Shown: one piece after another, positions 53,186 to 61,695 of the stretch
Layout: each line of letters begins with the position of its first letter
Position numbering within the stretch: position 1 is the stretch's first letter
NCBI GenBank assembly: GCA_002162075.1
Contig: CP021423.1
Location: forward strand, 1,984,001 to 2,048,000
DNA: 64,000 bases
Direction: 5' to 3'
From: Armatimonadetes bacterium Uphvl-Ar1
Lineage (GTDB): Bacteria; Armatimonadota; Fimbriimonadia; Fimbriimonadales; Fimbriimonadaceae
The notes under the pieces: generated by a model
The model's input: only the letters and a program-made list of their open reading frames with translations
Told to the model about the DNA's origin: nothing
The model's database searches: none
Translations under genes and position numbers: made by a program

Positions 53186-53758
53186 TTATTTCAAAATCGA
53201 ATCAAGCTTAACAACGTTCCCCGACACCGTAACCGCAAAATTCCCCTCTGGTCGTTTCGGATCAGGCGCAAGCTGAGCCGGATTCCCAAACGCATTCCAA
53301 GTCAAATCTCGACTGTCAAAAACTAATGGCGTCAAATCAGGTTCTGGAATATCATCTGAATAAACCCCCGAAGCCGCTTCGTTGTAGGCATATCCATAAG
53401 CCTGCGGGTTCTCTTCCCACAAACTTGGCGATTTCATTTTTCTCTTCGCCTGTACTTCATCCATATCCCCTGTCTGCAACCTTGGCCAGGTCGCATCCAT
53501 CCAAGAATCCGCAAACGGCAACTGTCCTTCCGACTCCTGATAAAGCATGAGTGCGGTATGTATATCCTTCAAATTGGTCAGCGAATCCCCCTCATAGTTT
53601 CGCTTGATCTCCGGATCAAGGAATCCTTTCTTCTTAGCCGTTAAGAAGAGCGGTCCAACCCAAATCCACACCGCCGCAATCACTCCCACCAAAACCCCCA
53701 AACAGCCAAACATCATGCGACGCCCGCGTGGACTTTTTTCTTCCTCGAGATTTCCCAT
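53186..53758 (-). CDS. membrane-anchored protein with pilin-like layout
   Basis: A 190-residue protein with a positively charged start (KSPRGRRMMFG), one span (CLGVLVGVIAAVWIWVGPLFL) and a soluble domain starting with a helix SLTNLKDIHTALMLYQESEG, like the alpha-helix and loop of pseudopilins. The prepilin cleavage Gly-Phe-Thr-Leu is not seen, so processing as a pilin is unlikely or atypical. Three to four Pro/Trp-rich stretches follow. Function unknown; relation to secretion is only a layout guess. Confidence 0.55.
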   Translation of the reverse strand: MGNLEEEKSPRGRRMMFGCLGVLVGVIAAVWIWVGPLFLTAKKKGFLDPEIKRNYEGDSLTNLKDIHTALMLYQESEGQLPFADSWMDATWPRLQTGDMDEVQAKRKMKSPSLWEENPQAYGYAYNEAASGVYSDDIPEPDLTPLVFDSRDLTWNAFGNPAQLAPDPKRPEGNFAVTVSGNVVKLDSILK

Positions 53759-53864
53759 GTGTCCTCCTAATTATACTTGGCCTCAATAATCCCATTCTTG
53801 ACCTAAAAATCACAACAATCCCAACGAGAACAAACCACACTCCCAAAAGCTAAACTGTCGCACA

Positions 53865-54818
53865 ATGTTCCCGCGAATCCCTTTGTGCATCCTTCCCACC
53901 CCCTGCCACTTCCTCCCCAACCTGAGCCGCCAACTGGGAACCGAAATTTGGATCAAGCGCGATGACCTCACCGGGTTCGCCGGAGGCGGCAACAAAGGAC
54001 GCAAACTCGAATTCCTCCTTGCCGAAGCCGTCAACAAGAAAGCAACTGCAATCGTATCTTGCGGCGCAACTCAGTCAAATTTCATTCGCCAGCTCGGGGC
54101 CGCTGCAAGCACTCAAGGCATCAAAACTCACGTCGCCTCAATGCACGCCCCGTACGAAACCCCCGACCGAAAGCCATCCGGCACTCTCTCCCAAGGCGGT
54201 AACCCCCAGCTCGATTCCCTATTCCAAATCCAACGCCACCATTTTGCCGATGGAACGTGGGATGATCTCGAATCCTACGCCGACCAAATCCAACGAGACC
54301 TTGAGGCCCAAGGTGAAACTGTTTTCCGCATCCCCATTGGCGGTAGCTCCCCCACATCCGTTCACGCCTTCGTCCTTGCTGCCCAAGAACTCACTCAGCC
54401 ATTCGATCTCATCATCACTGCTTCCAGTAGCGGCAGCACCCACATGGGTCTCGCCCATGCGTTCGCCGGAACTAATACCAAAATCTTCGGCATATCCGCC
54501 GACCCTGATCCCGAACTCCTCGACGATCTCGTCTCCTTGTCCGAATCCTACGCCCAAGACTTCGTCTCAACCCCAATCCAAAGAACCAGTATCAATTTCT
54601 CACTAGACTTCGTCGGCCCCGGCTACGGAGTCCCATCCCCGGACGGCACCCAAGCCCAGCTCACCCTCGCTCAGACTGAGGGCATCCTTCTCGACCCGAT
54701 TTATTCCGCCAAAGCCTTCGCTGCCCTCCTCGACCTCGCCCACCATAACCAACTCCCCCCCAAAACCCTGTTCTGGCACACTGGCGGCCTCCCCACCTTG
54801 TTCGCCTATGAAGCCTGA
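53865..54818 (+). CDS. PLP-dependent D-cysteine desulfhydrase / ACC-deaminase family
   Basis: A 317-residue fold-type II PLP enzyme. The PLP-binding Lys is in FAGGGNKGRKLEFLLAE, the phosphate loop in SSGSTHMGLAHAF, and VSCGATQSNFIRQLGAAAS is the signature of the D-cysteine desulfhydrase group. The C-terminal GGLPTLFAYE is the usual end. It may desulfurise D-cysteine or cleave ACC; sequence does not separate these. No operon partner is seen. Confidence 0.88.
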   Translation: MFPRIPLCILPTPCHFLPNLSRQLGTEIWIKRDDLTGFAGGGNKGRKLEFLLAEAVNKKATAIVSCGATQSNFIRQLGAAASTQGIKTHVASMHAPYETPDRKPSGTLSQGGNPQLDSLFQIQRHHFADGTWDDLESYADQIQRDLEAQGETVFRIPIGGSSPTSVHAFVLAAQELTQPFDLIITASSSGSTHMGLAHAFAGTNTKIFGISADPDPELLDDLVSLSESYAQDFVSTPIQRTSINFSLDFVGPGYGVPSPDGTQAQLTLAQTEGILLDPIYSAKAFAALLDLAHHNQLPPKTLFWHTGGLPTLFAYEA

Positions 54819-54835
54819 ATCCACTTTGTAAAAAT

Positions 54836-54905
54836 CACCCTCCCAAATGGAATGGGGAGGGGTTAGGGGAGGGGTTAACTTGGGATTTTCCTGTTGAACG
54901 CAAGC
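54836..54905. repeat. single copy of C/G-rich palindromic repeat
   Basis: CACCCTCCCAAATGG is followed by AATGGGGAGGGGTTAGGGG and then AGGGGTTAACTTGGG. It lies between the PLP-enzyme gene and flhB, in a spot where a terminator is expected. It shares the GGAGGGG and repeated GGGTTxGGGG parts with the cluster at 46.9 kb and is probably the same family. Confidence 0.6.
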
Positions 54906-54909
54906 GCCC

Positions 54910-55980
54910 CTACCCTGCCCGTCGCTCCTTAACTGTCTTGTAAACATAAGCCAAAACTTCCGCCACTGGCCCAAACAAATCACGAGGAACAAAATCCCCC
55001 GCCTCACATTGCTTATAGAGCGCCCGTGCCAAAGGAACATTCTCCACTATCGGAAGATCAATCCCCGCCGCGATCTCCCGCATTTTTAACGCCAAATGAT
55101 CCTGCCCCTTTGCCAAAACCACCGGAGCATGCATGGAATTCCGCTGATACTTAATCGCCACCGCAAAGTGGGTCGGGTTTGTGATCAAAACATCGGCTTC
55201 TTTTAACTGTTTCGCCATCCCCCCTTTCAAAAGCTGACGCCGCTTTTGGTACTGAGCTGATTTCACTTCCGGAGATCCCTCCTGCTCCTTCATTTCCTGC
55301 TTCAACTCCTGCTTCGTCATCTTGATCTGCTTCTCGGTTTCCTTCCGTTGGAAGAAGTAATCCAGAGCCGCAATAATCAACCAAACCAAAGCGATCTTAA
55401 CAAGCATCGAGTGCAACATTTTCCCGAGCTCAATTGCCCCCTGAGCCGGGTGTAACCAAATCAAACCCACCAAGTTGCTCCAATCTGCAGCAATCACTGA
55501 ATAGGCGATGTAGCCAAACACGCCCAGTTTCGCAATCGCTTTCACTCCCTCCATCGCCCCCCGCTTAGAAAAAATGCGCTTCAATCCACTGAGCGGATTG
55601 ATTTTCTCAAATTTCGGAGTGATCGGCTCCGTCGTGAACAAGAGTCCCACTTGCCCCAAATTCGTCACCACCCCGACCGTCCCCAGAATCAACATCAAAA
55701 CCACTGTCCCCATAAACCAAGGCATCGCAATCCCTTGCAGAAACCCCATAATCGAGTTCGGAGTGAGATCCCGAGGAGCCGAACCCATCTGCTTCGCAAA
55801 CATCGGCACCGCCCCATCGCCCACAATCCCCATCGCAATCGGAATCGCCATCGCCGCCGCAAAAAGAGTCACCGCCCCCGTCAAGTCTGTGGATTTAGCA
55901 ACCTGACCCTTCTTCCGCGCATCCTGCTTACGTTTCGGGGTCGGGTCTTCAGTCTTTTCGCCTGATGCCTGTTCCGACAT
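54910..55980 (-). CDS. flhB: flagellar export protein FlhB
   Basis: A 356-residue export-gate component that switches substrate class. It has four spans (GAVTLFAAAMAIPIAMG, MPWFMGTVVLMLILGTVG, LGVFGYIAYSVIA, ALVWLIIAALDYFF) and the cytoplasmic FlhB_C domain with the autocleavage motif NPTH at residues 268-271 (LITNPTHFAVAIKY). The closing NVPLARALYKQCEAGDFVP is conserved. Last gene of the minus-strand flagellar set fliM-fliY-fliO-fliP-fliQ-fliR-flhB in this window; transcription comes from fliM. Confidence 0.95.
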   Translation of the reverse strand: MSEQASGEKTEDPTPKRKQDARKKGQVAKSTDLTGAVTLFAAAMAIPIAMGIVGDGAVPMFAKQMGSAPRDLTPNSIMGFLQGIAMPWFMGTVVLMLILGTVGVVTNLGQVGLLFTTEPITPKFEKINPLSGLKRIFSKRGAMEGVKAIAKLGVFGYIAYSVIAADWSNLVGLIWLHPAQGAIELGKMLHSMLVKIALVWLIIAALDYFFQRKETEKQIKMTKQELKQEMKEQEGSPEVKSAQYQKRRQLLKGGMAKQLKEADVLITNPTHFAVAIKYQRNSMHAPVVLAKGQDHLALKMREIAAGIDLPIVENVPLARALYKQCEAGDFVPRDLFGPVAEVLAYVYKTVKERRAG

Positions 55981-55983
55981 CGC

Positions 55984-56745
55984 CTACCCTCCCAACATCC
56001 TTCCCAATTGGGTGAACGTAATATCTACTCCCCGCTGAAGTGCAACCACAAACGCCGGAAGTGCCAAGCTCAAAGCAAGCAATCCCAACCCAATCTTTGC
56101 TGGCAAAGCAAGCAAAAACGGCTGCGTCTGGGGAACCGCCCGGTTGATCAAACCCGCCGCCACATCAATCACCACAGTAACAGCCACAATCGGAGCCGCA
56201 ATCTGAATACTCAAAACCAACAACTGACCCAAGAGCAAAGTCCCCGCCGTAACAAAGTCCATCCCTCCCGCCCCGAGCGGAGACCCTTCCAAACGAAAAC
56301 TCGCTACAAACGCATGAAACATCGTATGGTGAGCATTCATCGCCAAGAGCATCACCATCCCCAACCAAAACTTGAACTGCCCCAGCGGCGAAGTCTGACC
56401 GCCCATCTGCGGATTAAACAGCATCGCCGATCCCAAACCAATCTGCAAGTCGGAAATCGCCCCCGCCATCTGAACTGCCGCCAGCAAAAACTGCATGCAC
56501 ATCCCGATCAACAACCCAAACAATGCCTCCCGCCCCATCACCATCCCAAGCTCAATCAAATTGCTGACATTAAATTCCAATGTTGGCCCGATCACCGGCG
56601 TCAAGCTCAAACTAATGATTGCCGCTGCCATCACCCGAATGTTCACCGGAGTTGCTCCTCCGTATAGCGGGCTCGCCAGCATCATCGCACTGCAGCGAAT
56701 GAAAATCGCAATGAAACCCAAGATGAAAGTCGTGTCGAGCGACAA
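55984..56745 (-). CDS. fliR: flagellar export protein FliR
   Basis: A 253-residue polytopic component of the export gate, with six spans (TFILGFIAIFIRCSAMML onward). Family segments MGREALFGLLIGMCMQFLLAAVQMAG and ALPAKIGLGLLALSLALP are visible. It forms the core channel with FliP and FliQ. It starts four bases after fliQ ends. Confidence 0.94.
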   Translation of the reverse strand: MSLDTTFILGFIAIFIRCSAMMLASPLYGGATPVNIRVMAAAIISLSLTPVIGPTLEFNVSNLIELGMVMGREALFGLLIGMCMQFLLAAVQMAGAISDLQIGLGSAMLFNPQMGGQTSPLGQFKFWLGMVMLLAMNAHHTMFHAFVASFRLEGSPLGAGGMDFVTAGTLLLGQLLVLSIQIAAPIVAVTVVIDVAAGLINRAVPQTQPFLLALPAKIGLGLLALSLALPAFVVALQRGVDITFTQLGRMLGG

Positions 56746-56748
56746 GTT

Positions 56749-57021
56749 TTAGACTCCCCCCACTCGGGTCGCCATATCAAAACAGTGCGTCATAAACGTC
56801 ACCAGGGTCGAGAGCATCCATCCTCCCATAAAAACAATAATCAATCCCGCACCAACCAACTTGGGCAAGTAAGTCAATGTCATTTCCTGAATCTGCGTGA
56901 CCGCCTGAAAAACCGAAACCGCCAAACCAAAGAACAAAGCAACCGCCAAAATCGGCATGGAAACCATCAAACTCACCACGATGCCCTGCCGGGCCAAATC
57001 CATGACGACGGCCTGTTCCAT
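56749..57021 (-). CDS. fliQ: flagellar export protein FliQ
   Basis: A 90-residue protein with two spans and the family sequence VVMDLARQGIVVSLMVSMPI and GLAVSVFQAVTQIQEMTLTY with the conserved Q-E loop. It packs with FliP and FliR in the export gate. It begins one base after the fliP stop codon. Confidence 0.95.
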   Translation of the reverse strand: MEQAVVMDLARQGIVVSLMVSMPILAVALFFGLAVSVFQAVTQIQEMTLTYLPKLVGAGLIIVFMGGWMLSTLVTFMTHCFDMATRVGGV

Positions 57022-57828
57022 CTAGGTGTACCCCGCTAATATCGCCCGGGCCAAAACCGACCACCCATCCGCCAAAACGAACACAAGAATCTTTGCCGGA
57101 AGTGAGACAACGACCGGAGGCATCATCATCATCCCCATCCCCATTAAGATGCTTGCAACAATCAAATCAATGATGATGAATGGAACGAAAATGTAAAACC
57201 CAATGATGAACGCCGTCTTGAGCTCACTGATCACAAACGCCGGAATCAAAGTCATGATGTCAACGTCAGCCCGGGTCGCCGCTGTCTGATTCTTAAAGTC
57301 CATAAACATCTTCAAATCACTTTCATAAGTATTTTTGAGCATAAACTCCTTGATCGGAGCCTGAGCCTTTTCCATCGCCACCTCAAAGCTCATCGTGCTT
57401 CCTTCCGCCATGTAAGGTTGAAGAGCTTCTTTGTTAATCCGCTCGTAAGTCGGCCCCATCACAAATAACGTCAAAAACAAACTGAGTCCAATCAAGACTT
57501 GGTTGGGTGGAATATTTTGCGTTCCCAAAGCCGTCCGCGTAAAGCTCAAAATAATGACAATCCGCGTAAAGGCCGTCGTCAGGATCAAAATCGCCGGCGC
57601 GATGCTCAAAACCGTCAGCATCGCCAAAATTCGCAACGAAGTCGAAAGTTGCTCCCGATCCGATTCTCCGCCAATGCCCAAATTGATCGAAGGAACCGGC
57701 ACTGAGCCCGGACCGCCTGCGTTCTGAGCCAAAGCGAACGTCCCCATCAAGACAAGCCCCATAACCAAACAGGTTCGGAACAACGGATGACCAGTTGCCT
57801 GGGCAAGTCTGCTAAGCAACTTTCTCAT
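57022..57828 (-). CDS. fliP: flagellar export protein FliP
   Basis: A 268-residue export-gate protein. It has a cleavable signal (TCLVMGLVLMGTFALAQ), then LSTSLRILAMLTVLSIAPAILILTT and FTRIVIILSFTRTALGTQNIPPNQVLIGLS, and the C-terminal MGMMMMPPVVVSLPAKILVFV, which matches FliP almost exactly. The start overlaps the fliO stop by four bases. Confidence 0.96.
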   Translation of the reverse strand: MRKLLSRLAQATGHPLFRTCLVMGLVLMGTFALAQNAGGPGSVPVPSINLGIGGESDREQLSTSLRILAMLTVLSIAPAILILTTAFTRIVIILSFTRTALGTQNIPPNQVLIGLSLFLTLFVMGPTYERINKEALQPYMAEGSTMSFEVAMEKAQAPIKEFMLKNTYESDLKMFMDFKNQTAATRADVDIMTLIPAFVISELKTAFIIGFYIFVPFIIIDLIVASILMGMGMMMMPPVVVSLPAKILVFVLADGWSVLARAILAGYT

Positions 57829-58433
57829 CCCTTCGTAATCCGTTGCAGCTTCTCCAGCCGCGATTTCAAATCATCCCGAGCATCTCCTGAACTTGATGCC
57901 CCATAGGCCTTCACGCGAGCGTCAGGCTTCACCGCCGCTGGCTCTTCTTCCCGCATCTCAACCACAGCCTTGGTGACAATCTTCTGCGGCTTAGGCTCAA
58001 CCGATTGCTGATCCAGAAGTTCAAAGAACGCCGGAACCGGATCATCCGGAGCCTTATTCGGAACTTCAGCTAAGAAAGTCACGCCCTGGGGACTGATCGC
58101 CAAAAGCAAAGACTTCCCACGAACTGTCACCACCTGCAAATTCCCCGTTGCAAAACTCGCACTTTCTTCAAGAGTAATCGGCGACCCAAGGGGCGTCGTC
58201 AACCGCTTGTTGAATTTCCCAATCATCTTCGGAGCCCAAAACTTTAAGGCAACAAAGGCAATTCCCAAGGCAACCATCAAAGTCAGAAACTGACCCATCT
58301 GCGGACCACTCGTCACACTCTGTGTTCGCGGAACAGAAGTCACAATATCTGCCTTGGTCCCCAAATCTTGTGCCCGCAAAAATACTGGGGCAAGAAGTAT
58401 GCCAAGGGCAGGAGCAAGTCGTTTTAGCATCAA
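57825..58433 (-). CDS. fliO: FliO-like flagellar protein
   Basis: A 202-residue protein with a signal/anchor (KRLAPALGILLAPVFLRA), one span (QFLTLMVALGIAFVALKFW) and a cytoplasmic domain FNKRLTTPLGSPITLEESASF...QVVTVRGKSLLLAISPQGV that fits FliO. It helps FliP assembly. The C-terminal 80 residues are Pro/Glu/Lys-rich and not conserved. Placed between fliY and fliP as usual. Confidence 0.85.
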   Translation of the reverse strand: MMLKRLAPALGILLAPVFLRAQDLGTKADIVTSVPRTQSVTSGPQMGQFLTLMVALGIAFVALKFWAPKMIGKFNKRLTTPLGSPITLEESASFATGNLQVVTVRGKSLLLAISPQGVTFLAEVPNKAPDDPVPAFFELLDQQSVEPKPQKIVTKAVVEMREEEPAAVKPDARVKAYGASSSGDARDDLKSRLEKLQRITKG

Positions 58434-58446
58434 ATTCTCCTGACCC

Positions 58447-59355
58447 TTAAGCCACTTCGTTCAGTTTCGCCATTCGCTCGGCCGGACTCAAAATCTCCGT
58501 GATTCGCACCCCAAAGTTGTCTTCAATAACTACAACTTCCCCGTGCGCCACCAGCCGACCATTCACCATCACGTCAACTGGCTCACCCGCCGCCTTGTCA
58601 ATCTCAACAATCGAACCCGAACCGAGTTCAATCACATCTTTCACGACCATCCGAACTCGACCCAACTCGACGCTCACTTCAAGCGGAATATCATAAAGCA
58701 AATCAAGACCTGAATCCTCAAGTCCGCTCAAAGAACCACTTGAACCCGTAGCTTTGGAACCGCCACCTTCAACCGAAAATCCTGGCCGGGCCGCCGAGCT
58801 CGACTCCGTATTTGTAAAGATGCTAGCTGTCTCCTCATCCACCAACCAGATCAAACTTCCGCTCAAATCTTCACCGCTGATTCGCAAGTTCGTTCGCAGA
58901 ACCTGACCCGCTGACTGCATATTGTTCGGCACACTAAAAATCTGCAACCGCACACTCAGTCCACTCGCAACCATGGCTTCGTTGCGAATGTTCCCTGCCG
59001 CCAAGCATAGTCCCTGGACAATTGCCTCAATCGCATCCCGGATTTCGGAGATCGTATTTTCATCTACGGCATCAACCGATTTGCCTGTCACCGTATTGAA
59101 AATGTCAACCAAAGTGTCCTGAGAAATCAAAACAACCTGGTTCGACTCTGGATTGTTAGCAAACGCGAACTGAATAATCAACTTAGGACTACTCATCTCT
59201 CCATACAAGTCGCTGATCTCCGAAGCAATCGTCATAGCATCACTAAAGTTAATGCCGACTCCTGCCGCCTCCGAAACCGCCAACGAGACGTTTTGCCAAA
59301 TGTTCGACTGCAAATTACTAAATTTGCTGACGAGTTCAGGGGAAAGTTGTGCCAT
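58447..59355 (-). CDS. fliY: FliY/FliN flagellar motor switch protein
   Basis: A 302-residue switch protein. The N-terminal 200 residues are CheC-like (SEAAGVGINFSDAMTIASEI... VDENTISEIRDAIEAIVQGL); the C-terminal 80 residues are a SpoA domain (LELS-like, YDIPLEVSVELGRVRMVVKD, GSIVEIDKAAGEPVDVMVNG, VVIEDNFGVRITEI) as in FliN. The CheC phosphatase motif normally has an Asn after the SEI Glu; here the matching place reads SEIRDAIE, so CheY-P phosphatase activity may be weak or absent. It starts 3 bases after fliM ends. Confidence 0.88.
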   Translation of the reverse strand: MAQLSPELVSKFSNLQSNIWQNVSLAVSEAAGVGINFSDAMTIASEISDLYGEMSSPKLIIQFAFANNPESNQVVLISQDTLVDIFNTVTGKSVDAVDENTISEIRDAIEAIVQGLCLAAGNIRNEAMVASGLSVRLQIFSVPNNMQSAGQVLRTNLRISGEDLSGSLIWLVDEETASIFTNTESSSAARPGFSVEGGGSKATGSSGSLSGLEDSGLDLLYDIPLEVSVELGRVRMVVKDVIELGSGSIVEIDKAAGEPVDVMVNGRLVAHGEVVVIEDNFGVRITEILSPAERMAKLNEVA

Positions 59356-59358
59356 GTG

Positions 59359-60405
59359 TTAGTCCTTCTGTTTCACTCCATTGATATGGAAAGCAATGGA
59401 GTTCCCATTCAAGCTCGGTACTCCATGAAATTTGTCCTGATTCGCAACGGTTAACGTCATGTCCTGCTTCACCTTTTGGTCAAGCCGGATCACGTCATTC
59501 TTCCGAAGCATCAAGAAATCTTTAACGCTGATTCGGCTTTTCCCCATCCGAATCGCAACATCCACCGGGGCAGCACTCAACTGGTGCGTCAAAGCGGATC
59601 TGTGTGCCGCTGTTTGTTTCCGATTACTTGTCGCCGCAAACCACTTTTGCGCGCTCAACTTTGCCGTAATCGGTTTCAATACCATGTAAGGAATACAAAG
59701 GCTCAGTGCTCCATGCGCTTCCCCGACTCGCACCTCAAACAAAATACTGACCACAATGTCACTCGGCGGAGCAATCTGCACAAACTGAGACGAAGTCTCA
59801 ATCTCTTCAACCGTCGGGTTGACAATAACCACACCCTCCCAAGCTGATTTCAACGCCAAGAACATCTTTCCAACAATCTGGTGGAAAAGCGGTTCTTCAA
59901 TATCCGTCAAATTCTGTCGCTTGACTGTCCGACCTGGACCACCCAAAAGCTTATCAATCATAGTAAAAATCAAATCAAATTCCATCTCGATCGCCGCTTG
60001 CCCACTCAGCGGCGGAATCGAAAAAATCGTGAATACCGAGCTTGAAATACTTCGCAAATACTCTTCATAAGGAACCTGCTCCAGTGAAATCAAATCAATG
60101 CTCACATTAGTACGCAACAATCCCGAAAGATTCGTCCCCGCCAAACGACCAAATGTCTCGTGTAGCATCTGCAGAGTACGAAGCTGTTCCTTACTAAACT
60201 TATCCGGACGTCGGAAATCATAGACTTCATAAGCCACCGCGCTCCGCTGAGACCGCTTGGTCAGACTGGAGACCGTTCCCCCCGACGCTAGCTCCGAAGA
60301 ACTACTTGAAGAAGACCCGCCGCCAGACGAAGCACCGCCTCCGTCCCCATCCGAAAGGGAACTTAAGAGGGCTTCAATTTCATCTTGCGACAGAATGTCT
60401 GACAT
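59359..60405 (-). CDS. fliM: flagellar motor switch protein FliM
   Basis: A 348-residue C-ring protein. The start MSDILSQDEIEALLSSLSDG is the standard FliM N-terminus that binds phosphorylated CheY, so ATG 60405 was chosen over a start 27 codons upstream. Then a Ser/Gly-rich linker, VYDFRRPDKFSKEQLRTLQ (the FliM core), TMIDKLLGGPG and the C-terminal SpoA part (VAIRMGKSRISVKDFLML, VIRLDQKVKQDMTLTV). It controls rotation direction. Confidence 0.96.
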   Translation of the reverse strand: MSDILSQDEIEALLSSLSDGDGGGASSGGGSSSSSSSELASGGTVSSLTKRSQRSAVAYEVYDFRRPDKFSKEQLRTLQMLHETFGRLAGTNLSGLLRTNVSIDLISLEQVPYEEYLRSISSSVFTIFSIPPLSGQAAIEMEFDLIFTMIDKLLGGPGRTVKRQNLTDIEEPLFHQIVGKMFLALKSAWEGVVIVNPTVEEIETSSQFVQIAPPSDIVVSILFEVRVGEAHGALSLCIPYMVLKPITAKLSAQKWFAATSNRKQTAAHRSALTHQLSAAPVDVAIRMGKSRISVKDFLMLRKNDVIRLDQKVKQDMTLTVANQDKFHGVPSLNGNSIAFHINGVKQKD

Positions 60406-60533
60406 CCAATTTCGTCCTGAAAACACTGCGGTTTCGACTAACCTGATCAGTGCTCTCAGTTGGGTTATAGGAAATCTTCCCCGCAATCAACAGGGTATTC
60501 ATCAAAAAAAGTTAAGAATCTACTTCAGCTTTT

Positions 60534-61658
60534 TCATTGAAGCGACAGGGGCGGATTTTTGACCGTCACTTTCTGACCAGATTTTGTCTGAATCTTTGCC
60601 CAATCACCCTTGCGGGAAACGACTTTCGCACCGCTTACAGCGCCCTTCACCAATGGTATCCAGATAGCTTGACCTTTCAATTCAGCCGGAACAACTACTT
60701 CCCACTCTGTCCGCTCCTCTGCCGCACTCTTGATCGCCGTCTGTGCATCCTCGGCAACGATCGTGCTCAAGTTCGTAAACCGACCGTACATCAAAGTCGG
60801 CGCGATGCGGCTCAAGTAAGTGGCAATCGAAACGTACTCCCAAAACGACTTCTCACTTCGACCCTTCAGTAGTTCAAAATTCGGCCCTTTGAGCCCAACC
60901 TGCTTCACTCGCGGCTCAACATCACGCTTATAGTAAGCATCAAGCTCCGCCTGAGTCGTCCCCATCGTGTCAGAAGTATTGATCTTCCCGGCGCGCAAAT
61001 CATCCCGCAACCAACCAAGAAAAACGCGTTCCCCTAACTCGCCATTAGCGTAACTCTCTGGCCCCTCAAATCCTCCCGCTGACGGCAATATCGCGTGACC
61101 ATACTCATGTGCCAGCTCTCGCGAAAGCGTTATGCCACGCTTCGCCGCAAAAGCCTGATAGATATTGATAAAGTTCGTTGGCTTCGGACGATCTTGCTCA
61201 TCCAGATCAAAAGAGTTGTACATCTGGAAATGCTCTCCTCCAGGATCACCATCCTTGCAAAGGTACACGTCCACAAGCCGCCCAAAACGAGGGCTGTGAT
61301 CAACATCGCATCGAAAATAGACATAGTTCCACAGCCTTAACATATACTTTGCTGTCGCAAGTCCCAGCTCATCATTCCCTTCCGACTCTCGCCCCTGTGC
61401 AAAAATCCTAAACCGCTGGGTCGGCCCCGGAGCCCGCAATGGCTGCGCCATCGCCACACTAATATGACTGAATTTCCATTCCTTATAGGGTGAAGTCCAG
61501 ACTGATTCCAGCGGCTGCCAATAGTGGTAAATCTCAAGTGCCTGCTTCGGATTATCCTGTGCCGTCATTTGCACCAAAATCCCTGCGTTAGTTGGAACCC
61601 CCTCTTGTGCAACCAAGACCGAAGCAACCGCTTTTAAAACCACCAAAGACGCAATCAT
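60534..61658 (-). CDS. putative secreted zinc metallopeptidase
   Basis: A 374-residue protein with an N-terminal signal (IASLVVLKAVASVLVAQ). It carries the zinc-binding pattern HEYGH in RELAHEYGHAILPSAGGF (near residue 190), with nearby Glu residues (ESYANGELGERVFLGW) that could be the third ligand. The C-terminal 60 residues look like a small SH3-type or beta domain (GAVSGAKVVSRKGDWAKIQT). Family is not certain. It is the only hydrolase in this stretch and has no operon partner. Confidence 0.65.
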   Translation of the reverse strand: MIASLVVLKAVASVLVAQEGVPTNAGILVQMTAQDNPKQALEIYHYWQPLESVWTSPYKEWKFSHISVAMAQPLRAPGPTQRFRIFAQGRESEGNDELGLATAKYMLRLWNYVYFRCDVDHSPRFGRLVDVYLCKDGDPGGEHFQMYNSFDLDEQDRPKPTNFINIYQAFAAKRGITLSRELAHEYGHAILPSAGGFEGPESYANGELGERVFLGWLRDDLRAGKINTSDTMGTTQAELDAYYKRDVEPRVKQVGLKGPNFELLKGRSEKSFWEYVSIATYLSRIAPTLMYGRFTNLSTIVAEDAQTAIKSAAEERTEWEVVVPAELKGQAIWIPLVKGAVSGAKVVSRKGDWAKIQTKSGQKVTVKNPPLSLQ

Positions 61659-61695
61659 AAGCCTTCCCTATAGACGAACCAAAACCGTCGAACGT

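Noticed and set aside
53186-53758. Type IV or type II pseudopilin.
   Set aside because: The N-terminal span and following helix are similar in layout, but the prepilin peptidase site is absent.
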